Shown piece by piece: positions 44,549 through 55,143 of a stretch of 64,000 bases of DNA. The stretch covers positions 32,350-96,349 of the forward strand of contig WELA01006486.1 of NCBI GenBank assembly GCA_009602735.1, read 5' to 3'. The notes beneath the pieces are model-generated. The model saw nothing but the letters and a program-made list of their open reading frames with translations, did not search any database and was not told the origin of the DNA. Numbering within the stretch: position 1 is the first letter of the stretch; every line of letters starts with the position of its first letter. Position numbers and translations under genes: made by a program. The stretch comes from Mesotaenium endlicherianum. Taxonomy: Eukaryota > Streptophyta > Zygnematophyceae > Zygnematales > Mesotaeniaceae.

Positions 44549-46216
44549 ATGACTCAAAAGTCGGAACTCAAGAGGAAGAGAAGGGCGGAAGAGGCACATG
44601 CAGAATACTTGCAATTCCGTGGAGACATCGAATCATCTTCCATCACCGCTCGGGAATCACAACGACTCCAACAACAGCGGGAGGCACAGAAGAAGAAGGA
44701 GGAGGAGGAACAGGCCAGACTGAGGCAGGAAGAAATGGACAGAAAAGCTGCAGAGGAGGCCAAGAAAGCAGAGGAGGAGAGGCAAGCTGAGGAGAAGCGG
44801 AAGCAGCAGGCTGAAGAAGAAGAACAGAGGAGAATCAGCAGCTACCGCTACACGGTGCTGGGCAAGGGCTTTGATCTACTGGAGGAGGCCTTCAAGTATG
44901 CCCAGAGAAGTCGCAGTGAGTCGCAGAAGGAAATCCTCCAGAAGGAAGGGGAGACATCCGAAAACTTTGACAAGTATATAGAGGTCGGCACAGGGCTCCT
45001 CCTCTACCACGATTACGCCAGGATGGTAGGATATACCATCGGAGAGGCCAAGGCAATGGCCCAGGTGAACGAAGCAGGAGCTGTCTCGATTCCTGGTATC
45101 TGGGGGGCAGATAGGGTCATCAGGATGATCCCCATGGACGCGGACAGCTTCAAGGACTCAACACCCCACAACAGGTTCAAGGCCATGTACAATGAGGTGG
45201 AGAGGAGGAGCTGGGAATTCTTGGCCAGAGAAACCAGTCAGCTGGACTTTGCAGGGCACTGGTACCCTTGTACTCTCAAAAAGACAGACGCTGCCTTCTT
45301 CCAAAAGCCCACTGATTGGCGGTGGATGACCATCAACATGAGGGACCAGCAGAATGACAGGGCGACGGATGAGGATTTCCTGACAGACCTAAAGGGGAAC
45401 ATAGTATTGCCCCCTCACATTGCGGCTTGGGATCCAAGATTGGATGGAGTCAGAGACTGCATGAGCCAAGAGATGCAGGGGGACAGAAGCAGGGCCCGAG
45501 AGTCATTCTCCAAAGGGAAGCACGCTTATGCCAAATGGGCAAGCAAGCAGGGGGAAAAGGACCTCTATGCGGTCCGGACTCAGCAGCCCCCACCAGCACC
45601 CAAAAGGGGAAGGTCAGTAGGATATTCTTTTTCTCGGGAGGAGCTGGAGCAGCGGACAGAGGAGACCCCAGAAGTCTCAGAGGAACCCGGGGACGGCGAG
45701 GAGGCGGAGTCGGAGGAAGACGAGGAGGAAGGCGAGGAGGAGGACACTAGCCCCGCCGTGATCCTGACACCTGCCACATCCCCTGTAAAGGAAAAGACGG
45801 GGTGGGTCCCGCCGCAACTCGCTCAAGAGGAGGATATCACTTGGCTGGGAACTGCCAGAGGACAAAGCCCATCTCCATGCAAGGAGACCCAGTCGGACAG
45901 GGCAGACAGGAGGGCTGCTCGGGAGATAGCCAGAGGTCTGCCAGCATCTCCCTCGCAGAGAGGGCATGTACCCTTGGCTCATGTCATGCAACATCCTTCT
46001 GGGATGCCGGTATATGTACCTGTCAGTTTGAGGGCTGCCCAGGAGAAGGCTGCCTCCCTTCAGTTTCAGACTGTGCAGGAGGAAACAGCCCAGTTACTGC
46101 GTTCTCCGCCGGGTCCTTACACGGAACCCCCTTCTCTGACAGGCTTCAAAAGACCCCAAGACAGGAGGAGGTCTGGCTCCCCCGAGCATAGGGCCTCAGG
46201 GACACCTCCCTCCTAA
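44549..46216 (+). CDS. ORF3, accessory protein of unknown function, subfamily A (555 aa)
   Basis: Intact sense-strand ORF between pol and the 3' LTR. The N-terminal 90 residues are a charged E/K/R/Q-rich coiled coil. A globular middle (about 95-370) follows, then an acidic Glu-rich linker and a basic/proline C-terminus ending with Arg-Ser and Ser-Pro motifs. Against subfamily B (unit 2) conserved blocks are YRYTV, LLQKEG, DYA+MVGYT, PIPGI or SIPGI, NEVERRSWE, PTDWRWMT, LPPHIA.WDPRL, FSKGKHA and HVPLA...QHP.GMPVYV. There is no signal peptide or membrane helix, so it is not a typical Env. The ATG chosen follows CAG-G, a splice-acceptor-like context, and aligns with the subfamily B start. I do not recognise the family. 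Confidence 0.85.
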   Translation: MTQKSELKRKRRAEEAHAEYLQFRGDIESSSITARESQRLQQQREAQKKKEEEEQARLRQEEMDRKAAEEAKKAEEERQAEEKRKQQAEEEEQRRISSYRYTVLGKGFDLLEEAFKYAQRSRSESQKEILQKEGETSENFDKYIEVGTGLLLYHDYARMVGYTIGEAKAMAQVNEAGAVSIPGIWGADRVIRMIPMDADSFKDSTPHNRFKAMYNEVERRSWEFLARETSQLDFAGHWYPCTLKKTDAAFFQKPTDWRWMTINMRDQQNDRATDEDFLTDLKGNIVLPPHIAAWDPRLDGVRDCMSQEMQGDRSRARESFSKGKHAYAKWASKQGEKDLYAVRTQQPPPAPKRGRSVGYSFSREELEQRTEETPEVSEEPGDGEEAESEEDEEEGEEEDTSPAVILTPATSPVKEKTGWVPPQLAQEEDITWLGTARGQSPSPCKETQSDRADRRAAREIARGLPASPSQRGHVPLAHVMQHPSGMPVYVPVSLRAAQEKAASLQFQTVQEETAQLLRSPPGPYTEPPSLTGFKRPQDRRRSGSPEHRASGTPPS

Positions 46217-46266
46217 GGGCAGCAGGCTGGGGTTAAGAGGGACAGCACGCTGTTATTAGTGTTAGT

Positions 46267-46283
46267 GTTGTCGAGGCGACAAC
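46267..46283 (+). other. hairpin upstream of the 3' polypurine tract, unit 1
   Basis: GTTGTCG-AGG-CGACAAC, a perfect 7-bp stem with a 3-nt loop. It is retained exactly at 54390-54406 and 62506-62522, although flanking sequence differs. It lies a few bases before the polypurine tract at 46288-46300. Confidence 0.85.
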
Positions 46284-46301
46284 ATGATAAGTTGGAGGGA
46301 T

Positions 46302-47069
46302 TGTAATGAATCAGTATACTGGTCGATATAATATTCATTTAAATAACATAGTTAAATAAGTTCAGCCTGCTGAACTCTAGTTAACAATCAGTCTGCTGGC
46401 CTTTTTACTTAAATATCAGTTTAATGACTTGGCCGGAAGTAGCAGGCTGAGGTAACCTTAAGTCAGCTTGCTGACACATTCTTTGACAGCCAGCTGACTT
46501 CCGTACTCGGTAGCAGCGAACTGCCTCGATATGCTTCTAAGTGTGGTGTGCTAGGAGAATGGCCAGATGACGTCCCTATGATGGATGGCGATTCGGGATG
46601 ATGGGAGATGGCGGTGGATTTGGTTAACCGAGGTCCTACCAACGTGGTTAACTCCCGGGTAGGCGGTGCCATCGCACTGACCGTTGAACAGTAAACTCAT
46701 TCCATGTACATATGCTAGGCATTGCTCTCGAGTTCGGCATTCGGAAACGAGGCCAACCCTCTTGTATAGCTTACTGAGAGAGATCTGAATCCAAGGCGAG
46801 AAGCCATTGATACGCACTGTCTTCCAACCTTGCTTATGTATGAGTTTACNTACTGATTTGCATCATTGATGCTAGTTTACTCGCATTTGACTTTCGAGTG
46901 TTATTCCCTGCTAGTGTATTGTCCTTTGCCGTTTAACCAGTTAACGGAAATACCATAAAGATTACTTGCTGATATAAAGNTAGTTAACGGAAAATACCAT
47001 AAAATTACTTGCTGATATAAAGATCTTTATTAATTCTTAATCGCCTATATGGTAAGTCGATTCATTTCA
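46302..47069 (+). repeat. LTR 2, 768 bp with an N-marked internal duplication
   Basis: Starts TGTAATGAATCAG directly after the polypurine tract and ends TTTCA before a PBS. It is longer than the others because about 45 bp (TAGTTAACGGAAA...GATATAAAG) appears twice around an N at 46980, and four extra bases including an N lie at 46850. Both look like imperfect contig joins. Confidence 0.9.
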
Positions 47070-47103
47070 GTGGTATCGGAGCAGTTATCACAGTCTTCTT
47101 TGT

Positions 47104-48582
47104 ATGGTAAGGACAAGGTCTCAAACTAGCAACTCCCGAGACATGGAGAACCAGGATAACGAGAATGTCGAAAACCAGGCGGAAAGCCATGTAGCGGGAA
47201 ACCGTACCTATTCGGAAGCAGTAGCGGATACTGCAGCTAGGGAGGCTGCAGATGAGGCAGCTGCTATTGCCTCAGTCGCAGCTCAGCAAGCTGAGGAGGA
47301 GATAGCCAGACTAGAAGCTGAACAAGTAGCAAAGGCCGCTGAAGATATACAAAGGAGGGAAGGACAGCCAGCTGACGAGCGCACTGTTGAAGAACTTATG
47401 GCATCAAGGGCCAATGTTCTGAACCCACCTCCTGCCGTACAACTCAATGTACCCCTAGGTCAAATACGTGACCGGCTGAATGCGGCAGGAATTGCTGCTG
47501 CAGGAGCAAGAGGGATTGTTGAGGACACTACTCAGCGAGTAGATGCCAATGCTGCTGCTGCATTTGCTAATCTACCACCCCAAAATGTAGACTTGGGAGC
47601 ATTGTTCGTTCAGATGCAGTCGCAAATGGCGACCATGTATCAGTCCCAGCAGGAGGACAAAAGAATCATAATGTCCCTACTCCGGGACAGAGACCAACTG
47701 GGGTCTCACACCACTAGTGGTGGTGGCCGAGGGCCTAGTAAGCCCAAGCCGAAACCTCCCCAGGACTATGATCCTGAGGGAAACAGAAAATATTACCTGA
47801 TCAAGTTTCTCGCGGATGTTGAGCAGTGGCTGGAGAACTACCCAGAACTGCAAGATTACGAGAAGGTCAGGCACACCGGTGCGCTACTGAAAGGCAGTGC
47901 CGCAGACTGGTGGCTTTACTGGAAGGAAGAGCGTAAGGCTCGGCAACTCGGTGACCCTACGTGGGTAGAGTTTGTCGAGAAGTTGCATGAGAAGTTTGAT
48001 GTCATCAACCAGCAGGAGAAAGCTATCTATGCGATGATCTCCCTGACACTGAAGCAGACCACTTCAGTTGCTGAGTTTGCTCAAAAGTTCCAAGAGAACA
48101 TGATGAAGCAGCCTGATTTGCCAGAACGGTATAGGATAGCATACTTCAGGTATGGCTTGAAATCCGAGGTCTCTGGTCATTTTGCTGAGAAAAAGTATGA
48201 GAAACTGGCTGACTTGATCCAGGATGCTGACGCCTGGGATCAGCAGCAGTTCAATCACAAGCGCCAGAGTAACGCTTTGGTGTCTAAGATTGTCAAAAAG
48301 CCCCACGGTTCCTACAATGCAGTTGAAGGAGACCAGGCTGAGGATAATCAGGGTGATGAATATGAGTATGAGTACAATGCTATTCAGTCTAGAGGTAGAG
48401 GTGGTCCCTCTCGAGGTGGCTATGGAAGGGGTGGTGGTAGGACTAAGCCGAGACCAGCCTCAGCAAAATCTACTTGCTACCATTGTCAGCAGAAAGGCCA
48501 CTACAGAGAACAGTGTCCGGTCAAGCACCTGCCTAAGGTCGAGAGAAAAGACCAGCCTTTAAAAGACAGCAACAGTCAGTAA
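47104..48582 (+). CDS. gag: Gag, unit 2 (492 aa)
   Basis: The protein is identical to unit 1 Gag in every residue, with the same short leader after the PBS at 47071-47082 and the same zinc knuckle. Identity over this length contrasts with the diverged LTR U3 regions and ORF3 of the two units. Confidence 0.95.
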   Translation: MVRTRSQTSNSRDMENQDNENVENQAESHVAGNRTYSEAVADTAAREAADEAAAIASVAAQQAEEEIARLEAEQVAKAAEDIQRREGQPADERTVEELMASRANVLNPPPAVQLNVPLGQIRDRLNAAGIAAAGARGIVEDTTQRVDANAAAAFANLPPQNVDLGALFVQMQSQMATMYQSQQEDKRIIMSLLRDRDQLGSHTTSGGGRGPSKPKPKPPQDYDPEGNRKYYLIKFLADVEQWLENYPELQDYEKVRHTGALLKGSAADWWLYWKEERKARQLGDPTWVEFVEKLHEKFDVINQQEKAIYAMISLTLKQTTSVAEFAQKFQENMMKQPDLPERYRIAYFRYGLKSEVSGHFAEKKYEKLADLIQDADAWDQQQFNHKRQSNALVSKIVKKPHGSYNAVEGDQAEDNQGDEYEYEYNAIQSRGRGGPSRGGYGRGGGRTKPRPASAKSTCYHCQQKGHYREQCPVKHLPKVERKDQPLKDSNSQ

Positions 48583-48599
48583 TCCAGTCTACTGACTGT
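48558..48599 (+). promoter_or_regulatory. -1 ribosomal frameshift signal, unit 2
   Basis: Same slippery heptamer (48558-48564) and 10-bp stem-loop (48572-48599) as in unit 1. Confidence 0.88.
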
Positions 48600-48650
48600 G
48601 AGGATGCTAGAGATAGTGAGTCGTCACTAGCTGCCCTCGTAGCAGGTATT

Positions 48651-51600
48651 ATGGGTCCTGCTGAACTGGATTCACTATGCATGCCTGACAACCAGATAAA
48701 GGAGACCATCAGCAATATAGACGTCCAGAGAGTGCACACTCTGGATGCTCTTGTTCCACCTGATGTCCAACATTTCTTTGCTACGTCAGGAGAACAATGC
48801 GAAAGTCAGGAAAAGACAGTCCCCCCTATCCTACTGCATTGCATGATTGCAGGTAGGAAGGTGAGGGCATTTGTTGACGGAGGGGCGTCACATACTTTTA
48901 TCCACAAGGACTTAGTTAAGCGGCTAAGGCTGCCTACTGTCACCCAAGGGAATAGAAAAATATTCCTTGGAGATGCCTCAAGTATCCCGGGAGGAGTTAT
49001 AACCAAGCCTATTGAGGTCCAGTTAGGTTCTGGCATTGCAGTTCTAACTGAAACGCTTACATTTGAGGTACTCAACACTGGCTTTTATGATCTCGTGCTA
49101 GGCAGGTCCTGGCTTAATAGACATCAAGCTGAAGTGTGTTGGAGCAGAGGTACAGTTAAAGTGAGAGGAGCCAGTGATGGGCAGACTGACTTGGCACCCA
49201 CCAGTGCTCTTCCTCTTGTCCTGTGTGGATGGCAAATGAAGGAAAAGAAGAGGCTTCCAGAAGGATGCAAGTTGCTGAATGCAATGGAGTTCGTCAAAAG
49301 CTGGAACCAGAAGGAAGACAGAATGTTCTGTCTGCTGCTAAGAGAGGTACCTCCTCAACCTGAAGAAGTGGTTGAGAAAAAGGTACACCCTCCGGAACAC
49401 CCTACTGCTGCAAACATTGTTGCTCAGTACACGGATGTGTTTAATATGCCTCCAGGACTACCCCCTAAGCGGGAAGTAGATCATAGGATTGATTTATTAC
49501 CTGGTAGCCAGCCACCCTGGCAACGCACGTATGGCTTGTCTTATTTGGAGAGTGAGGAGTTGAAAACACAGATTGCAGAGCTGGAGGAAAATGGTTACAT
49601 TTCTCCCAGTAAATCACCGTACGGCGCACCTATCCTATTTGTTAAGAAAAAGGATGGCAGTATGCGGATGTGTGTGGATTACAGAGCCCTGAACAGAATT
49701 ACAGTAAAGAACAAGTATGCTTTACCCAGAATCGAGGACTTGCTTGATACCCTGTCTGGCGCTAAGGTGTTCAGTAAGATAGATCTCAAGAGTGGTTATC
49801 ATCAAATCAGAATTGCTGAGGGGGATGAACACAAGACTGCTTTCCGCACACGTTATGGACACTATGAGTTCAACGTGATGCCATTTGGACTGACTAATGC
49901 TCCTGCTACCTTTATGGGTGCTATGAATGACATTTTCAGACCTTATTTGGATAAGTTTGTGCAAGTTTTCCTGGATGATATTTTAATTTTCTCTAAAGAT
50001 GAAGCTCAGCACACTGAACACTTAAAGAAAGTGCTGGACACTCTGCGGAAAAATCACTTGTATGCTAAAATGAGCAAGTGTGATTTCTTTAAGGAAAGTA
50101 TTGAATTCTTAGGCCACGTTGTCAGTAAAGAGGGCATCAGTGTGGATCCTAAGAAAGTCCAGACCATAAGGGACTGGCCAGTACCACAGTCTGTCTCTGA
50201 AGTTAGATCCTTCCTCGGGTTGGCTAACTACTATAGGAGATTTATTGAGAATTATTCCACAAAGGCCAGTAAACTGACTGACCTTACTAAGAAAGACATC
50301 GGGTATGTGTGGGGGGAAGAGCAGCAGGCTGCCTTCCAGACCCTTAAAGATGCCCTTTGTTCTGCCCCAGTGCTAGCCGTGTATGACCCCAGCAAACCGG
50401 TGCAGGTGGTTACTGATGCCTCTGATTTTGCCATGGGTGCTATTTTGTTGCAGCCTGCTGACAAAACCACAAAGGATGGTAAGGTACGGCAGGAGTGGCA
50501 TCCTGTGTTGTATGAGTCTATGAAATTTAATCCAGCGGAGATTAATTACTCAGTGCATGATAAAGAGCTGCTAGCTATCATTCATGTACTCAAACAGTGG
50601 AGAGCATACTTACATGGTAAAGCTTTTAAGGTGATTACAGATCATCTAGCTCTGACCCACTTTCAGAAGAAGTCCAAGCTGTCGAGGAGGGAGAACCGCT
50701 GGAGCCAGATGCTGGAGCAGTTCCAAGTCCAGATCGACTACAAACCAGGGAAGTTGAATCCTGCTGATGCACTCTCTAGAAGACCTGACTTGCAAGAAAG
50801 GAACTTTAGTCAGCATACTGTAGATAAAGTCCTGTGTGCACTCACTTCACTAAAGGTGAAAAAGTCCTTCCTTGAACAACTTAGGAAAGCCTACCTTTCT
50901 GACCCAACATTTGAGCCCAGCCCCACTACTGGTATGTGTCGTGCTACCGCACTCGGGTATAAGCTCAAGGGAGGGGTCTGGGTGACTGAAACCACTTCAG
51001 GCAGGCTGAAGCTGGTCATTCCTAATAATTTGGAAATAAGGTCTCTCTTACTGAGTCAAGCTCATGACAGTCTCCTGGGTGGACATTTGGGGCAGGCCAA
51101 AACTGTTGGCAAACTGGCAAAACATTATCATTGGGAGGGGTTACCCCGGGAGGTCTTGAAATATGTCAAGTCCTGTGACCAGTGTCAGAGAAATAAGTCT
51201 CGGCACACACCACCCGGAGGTCTCTTGCAACCGCTACCCATCCCAGCGGGACGCTGGGAAACTATATCCATGGACTGGGTGGTCTCACTACCAAGAACTG
51301 CCAACGGGCATGATTCAATACTGGTAGTCGTGGATAAACTGACAAAAATGGTCATTTTTATCCCCACAACTGTCAAAGTGACTGCACTCGAAACAGCGAG
51401 ACAGTTTTACAACCATGTAGTATGCCAACATGGGCTCCCTTCTAATATCATCTCAGACAGAGACTCAAAATTCACCTCTAAGTTCTGGAGAGCTTTAATG
51501 GGGTTAATGGGAGTCAAACAGCTGCTCAGCACAGCAAACCACCCTCAGACTGATGGGCAGACTGAAAGAACTAACCGAGTTCTGCAGGAGGTGCTGAGAG

Positions 51601-52367
51601 CATATATTAACCAAAAACAAGATAATTGGGATGACCTGTTGCCTCAAATTCAGTTTGCGGTCAACAGTGCGGTGCACGCGTCAACGGGCAAAACTCCTTT
51701 TGAACTCAGCCTGGGTAGAGTCCCTAAGTCTCCTCTAGATGTGCTAGGGGAATCTTTAACTCACCCTGAAGGGATTGACAACCCGGTCTCCCTCCAGTTA
51801 ACTCAGGAGTTTGCTGACACCCTGTCAGAAGTCCAACGAAACTTGCACACGGCCCAAGAAAACCAACAAAAATACGCTAATCAACACCGTCGGGAACTGA
51901 CATTTTCCAAGGGGGATTTAGTCAAACTGCATTCTCAGCACCTGTACCTCCCTGGTGTGGTCAAGAAAAAGCTTGGCCCTGTCTGGGTCGGTCCATATTC
52001 GGTGGTCCGTCGTGTCGGTCAGAATGCTTACAAACTGAACATGTCAGCTGAATACAAGGGGCACCCGGTCTTTAATGTCTCCTTCCTGGAACCGTACATC
52101 AAAGGTGATACACTGTTCACAGGTCGGTTCCCTGTCCAACCGGGACCGGTCCCCGCTGTCCGGGACGGCGACCCTGAGGAATATGAGGTCGATGAGATTT
52201 TAGACGCTCGCTCGGTCCGTCGATCGTCTAAATATGTCATGAAATACCTCATTCGATGGAAGGGTTACGATGCCTCTGGGGACACTTGGGAGTTTAAGGA
52301 CCACTTGACCAATGCCAAAGGGGCGTTGACACGGTTCCACCTTCGGGCCGCTGGAGTCCCTCCATAA
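48651..52367 (+). CDS. pol: Pol polyprotein, unit 2 (1238 aa)
   Basis: Same domain order and catalytic residues as unit 1 Pol and identical to it through residue 1133. Five residues then differ in the integrase tail and chromodomain (E1134, F1160, H1218, T1227, V1236). These five are shared with unit 3, so this 3' part belongs to the same subfamily as the B-type ORF3 that follows. Confidence 0.96.
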   Translation: MGPAELDSLCMPDNQIKETISNIDVQRVHTLDALVPPDVQHFFATSGEQCESQEKTVPPILLHCMIAGRKVRAFVDGGASHTFIHKDLVKRLRLPTVTQGNRKIFLGDASSIPGGVITKPIEVQLGSGIAVLTETLTFEVLNTGFYDLVLGRSWLNRHQAEVCWSRGTVKVRGASDGQTDLAPTSALPLVLCGWQMKEKKRLPEGCKLLNAMEFVKSWNQKEDRMFCLLLREVPPQPEEVVEKKVHPPEHPTAANIVAQYTDVFNMPPGLPPKREVDHRIDLLPGSQPPWQRTYGLSYLESEELKTQIAELEENGYISPSKSPYGAPILFVKKKDGSMRMCVDYRALNRITVKNKYALPRIEDLLDTLSGAKVFSKIDLKSGYHQIRIAEGDEHKTAFRTRYGHYEFNVMPFGLTNAPATFMGAMNDIFRPYLDKFVQVFLDDILIFSKDEAQHTEHLKKVLDTLRKNHLYAKMSKCDFFKESIEFLGHVVSKEGISVDPKKVQTIRDWPVPQSVSEVRSFLGLANYYRRFIENYSTKASKLTDLTKKDIGYVWGEEQQAAFQTLKDALCSAPVLAVYDPSKPVQVVTDASDFAMGAILLQPADKTTKDGKVRQEWHPVLYESMKFNPAEINYSVHDKELLAIIHVLKQWRAYLHGKAFKVITDHLALTHFQKKSKLSRRENRWSQMLEQFQVQIDYKPGKLNPADALSRRPDLQERNFSQHTVDKVLCALTSLKVKKSFLEQLRKAYLSDPTFEPSPTTGMCRATALGYKLKGGVWVTETTSGRLKLVIPNNLEIRSLLLSQAHDSLLGGHLGQAKTVGKLAKHYHWEGLPREVLKYVKSCDQCQRNKSRHTPPGGLLQPLPIPAGRWETISMDWVVSLPRTANGHDSILVVVDKLTKMVIFIPTTVKVTALETARQFYNHVVCQHGLPSNIISDRDSKFTSKFWRALMGLMGVKQLLSTANHPQTDGQTERTNRVLQEVLRAYINQKQDNWDDLLPQIQFAVNSAVHASTGKTPFELSLGRVPKSPLDVLGESLTHPEGIDNPVSLQLTQEFADTLSEVQRNLHTAQENQQKYANQHRRELTFSKGDLVKLHSQHLYLPGVVKKKLGPVWVGPYSVVRRVGQNAYKLNMSAEYKGHPVFNVSFLEPYIKGDTLFTGRFPVQPGPVPAVRDGDPEEYEVDEILDARSVRRSSKYVMKYLIRWKGYDASGDTWEFKDHLTNAKGALTRFHLRAAGVPP

Positions 52368-52416
52368 CTGTCATTTCAGTTGACACGGGAAGGTGACAGG
52401 CGGTCCTGTCTCCATT

Positions 52417-52430
52417 TAAGTTGGAGGGGA
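52417..52430 (+). repeat. internal polypurine-tract-like motif after pol, unit 2
   Basis: TAAGTTGGAGGGGA, 50 bp after the pol stop. It matches the tract that precedes LTR 3 at 54411-54423. The same motif follows pol in unit 3 (about 60533-60546). Confidence 0.85.
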
Positions 52431-52634
52431 AAATATATGACAGTTAGTGAGCGAGAGCGATAAAAACACACTCATACGTTTATGTGTAGCGCATCGCAAC
52501 TACGTCAACTTTTAGCAATCATCCTGTAAGGTAAACAGCAGCGAAGCCACTATACTAAATACTAACATACTTCCTGCAATCCCTATGACAAAGGTCCATA
52601 TCCTACTAACTTGTGCCCTGGTTACATGTGCAGG

Positions 52635-54311
52635 ATGGCGCCCACCACACAAAAGGAGGACAGAAAGCGCAAGGCAGAAGAAGCCAGGAGGACAATGGAG
52701 CAATACCAGAAGGAGCTGGCGGCGACGTCCCTCACCAGGAGAGAACAAGAAAGGGTCCGCAAACAACAAGAGGCGGCAGAAGAGGCACAGAGGAAGAAGG
52801 ATCAGGAAGCGGAAAACCTCAGGAAGGCTGAGGAGGAGAGACAGAAGAAACAGCAAGAAGAAGCGGCAGCGGCAGAAGAGGAGAAAAGAAAAAAGATTGA
52901 AGCGGACAGACAGAAGAGCTTGGCCACTTACAGGTATACTGTGGTGGGTGGCCAAAACTTCGATAACCTGAAGGAAGCATTGCTGGCAGCCCAGGAGATC
53001 AACAGGCTGGAACAGACAACACTGCTACAGAAGGAAGGAGCTACAGCACTGGACAGGTACATCGAGACACACACCGGCGTGGTCCTTTACGAAGATTATG
53101 CTAAGATGGTGGGCTATACAGCAGAGCAGGCCCGGTATCTCGCAGATGATTCAGAGGACAAGCCGGTCCCCATACCGGGAATAGTGGGAGATCAGAGACT
53201 CATCCGGATGGTGAGCATGCGGCCCGATAGCTTTAAGGATACGGTATTCTACCTCACACTCCTGCCAGCTTACAATGAAGTTGAGAGAAGGAGCTGGGAG
53301 TACTTGGCCAGGGAAGCAGGACAGCAGATGTTCTCTCCCCACTGGTTCCCGTGTAAACTGAGGAAGGCTGAGCACGGACCCCAGTACTACCAGCAGCCAA
53401 CAGACTGGAGGTGGATGACCGTCACAAATAAGAAGCAGGAGTGTGACCGAGCCCAACCGGATGACTTCCACTATGGCCTAGACGGCTATCTCATCCTACC
53501 ACCTCACATTGCCCCTTGGGACCCCAGGCTGAATGGATGCCTGAGCAATATGAATGCAGAGACCAAGGAACATAGGAGGAGGGGAAGAGACTACTTCTCT
53601 AAGGGAAAGCATGCCTTTGTCAAATGGGCAAAGAATGCAGGCCGGATAGATATCAGTAGGCTGAAGGCCAAGCAACCTCCAGCGCGCCCTAAGAAAGGGA
53701 GGTCGGTAGACTACTCCATGTCTACTAGGGAGCAGGACGACTTAGTGGACGAGACCCCTACTCTCTCCGAGGAGGAGGATGAGGAGGATGAGGAAGAAGA
53801 ACAAGGCAGAGGAGAAGCATCAGCAGCAGGTACTCAGGATACCCAGGGACAGGCAGTGGCACTTCCTAAAGAACCACGATCAGGTGTGTGGAATGTGATC
53901 CCCGTTATGGCGACAACTGGACCCCGCGCTCGCTCCCCCAGCCCACCTGCCCAAGCAGGGGAAGAAGCTGATCTGACTGTACTGGGCAGCAGACACAGAC
54001 AGAAATCCCCAGAGGACAGGGGTGCCAGAAGAGGGACACGCGGGTGGGCCAGAGGTATGCCAGCCTCCCCCTCCGCTCAGGGGCATGTACCTCTAGCCAA
54101 TGTATTTCAGCATCCTACTGGAATGCCTGTCTATGTGGGAATCAACACCCAAGTGGTTGAAGAGCAGGCCACCATCCTCCGTTCTCCTCGAGGGCCAACT
54201 TTAGAGCAAACAGGGTTCTTTAGAAGGCCAGCTGACAGACCTAGAGGGCTGTCCAGATCTAGGTCCAGATCTCCGTCTCCTGACCCTGAAGCCCCAGGAA
54301 CAACCCCTTAA
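52635..54311 (+). CDS. ORF3, accessory protein of unknown function, subfamily B (558 aa)
   Basis: Homologue of the unit 1 ORF3 with the same plan: N-terminal charged coiled coil (about 1-95), conserved globular middle (about 98-370; TYRYTVVGG, KMVGYTAEQA, NEVERRSWEYLAREA, PTDWRWMT, LPPHIAPWDPRLNG, YFSKGKHAFVKWAK), acidic linker (SEEEDEEDEEEE), and a basic tail with an SRSRSRSPSP run. The ATG sits in TGTGCAG-G-ATG, again an acceptor-like context. The sequence is strongly diverged from subfamily A outside the shared blocks, yet both are open, which suggests selection on the protein. There is no membrane segment. Function unknown. Confidence 0.87.
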   Translation: MAPTTQKEDRKRKAEEARRTMEQYQKELAATSLTRREQERVRKQQEAAEEAQRKKDQEAENLRKAEEERQKKQQEEAAAAEEEKRKKIEADRQKSLATYRYTVVGGQNFDNLKEALLAAQEINRLEQTTLLQKEGATALDRYIETHTGVVLYEDYAKMVGYTAEQARYLADDSEDKPVPIPGIVGDQRLIRMVSMRPDSFKDTVFYLTLLPAYNEVERRSWEYLAREAGQQMFSPHWFPCKLRKAEHGPQYYQQPTDWRWMTVTNKKQECDRAQPDDFHYGLDGYLILPPHIAPWDPRLNGCLSNMNAETKEHRRRGRDYFSKGKHAFVKWAKNAGRIDISRLKAKQPPARPKKGRSVDYSMSTREQDDLVDETPTLSEEEDEEDEEEEQGRGEASAAGTQDTQGQAVALPKEPRSGVWNVIPVMATTGPRARSPSPPAQAGEEADLTVLGSRHRQKSPEDRGARRGTRGWARGMPASPSAQGHVPLANVFQHPTGMPVYVGINTQVVEEQATILRSPRGPTLEQTGFFRRPADRPRGLSRSRSRSPSPDPEAPGTTP

Positions 54312-54389
54312 GGTGACACGCTGAAGAGGCAGTCAGTAAGGGAGGCTGGTCAGGTTCAGTTCCCTTATTTAAAGTTTTTGCAGTTTAAT

Positions 54390-54406
54390 GTTGTCGAGGC
54401 GACAAC
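54390..54406 (+). other. hairpin upstream of the 3' polypurine tract, unit 2
   Basis: Same GTTGTCG-AGG-CGACAAC hairpin as in unit 1; the polypurine tract follows at 54411-54423. Confidence 0.85.
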
Positions 54407-54424
54407 AAGTTAAGTTGGAGGGAT

Positions 54425-55143
54425 TGTAATGAATCAGTATATTAGTGGATATAATATTCATTTAAATATAATAGTTAATTAAGTTCAGCCTGCTGAACTT
54501 TAGTTAATAGTCAGTCTGCTGGACTTTACATAAATATCAGTTTAATGACTCAGCCGGAAGCAGCAGGCTGAAGTCACCTTAAGTCAGCTTGCTGACACAT
54601 TCTTTGACAGCCAGCTGACTTCCGTACTCGGTAGCAGCGAACTGCCTCGATATGCTTCTAAGTGTGGTGTGCTAGATGAATGGCCAGATGACATCCCTAT
54701 GATGGATGGCGATTCGGGATGATGGGAGATGGCGGTGGATTTGGTTAACCGAGGTCCTACCAACGTGGTTAACTCCCGGGTAGGCGGTGCCATCGCACTG
54801 ACCGTTGAACAGTAAACTCATTCCATGTACATACGCTAGACATTGCTCTCGAGTTCGGCATTCGAAAACGAGGCCAACCCTCTTGTATAGCTTACTGAGA
54901 GAGATCTGAATCCAAGGCGAGAAGCCATTGATACGCACTGTCTTCCAACCTTGCTTATGTATGAGTTTATTGATTTGCATCATTGATGCTAGTTTACTCG
55001 CATTTGACTTTCGAGTGTTATTCCCTGCTAGTGTATTGTCCTTTGCCGTTTAACCAGTTAACGGAAATACCATAAAGATTACTTGCTGATATAAAGATCT
55101 TTATTAATTGTTAATCGCCTATTTGGTAAGTCAATTCATTTCA
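54425..55143 (+). repeat. LTR 3, 719 bp
   Basis: TGTAATGAATCAG to TTTCA. It is followed not by a PBS but by a fragment of another gypsy integrase. It is nearly identical to LTR 4, with small differences (for example TAGATGAATGG against TAGGAGAATGG near 54673). Confidence 0.92.

Noticed and set aside
44549-46216. ORF3 as an envelope gene
   Set aside because: Position and possible splicing fit, but no signal peptide, transmembrane helix or fusion-type segment is visible.
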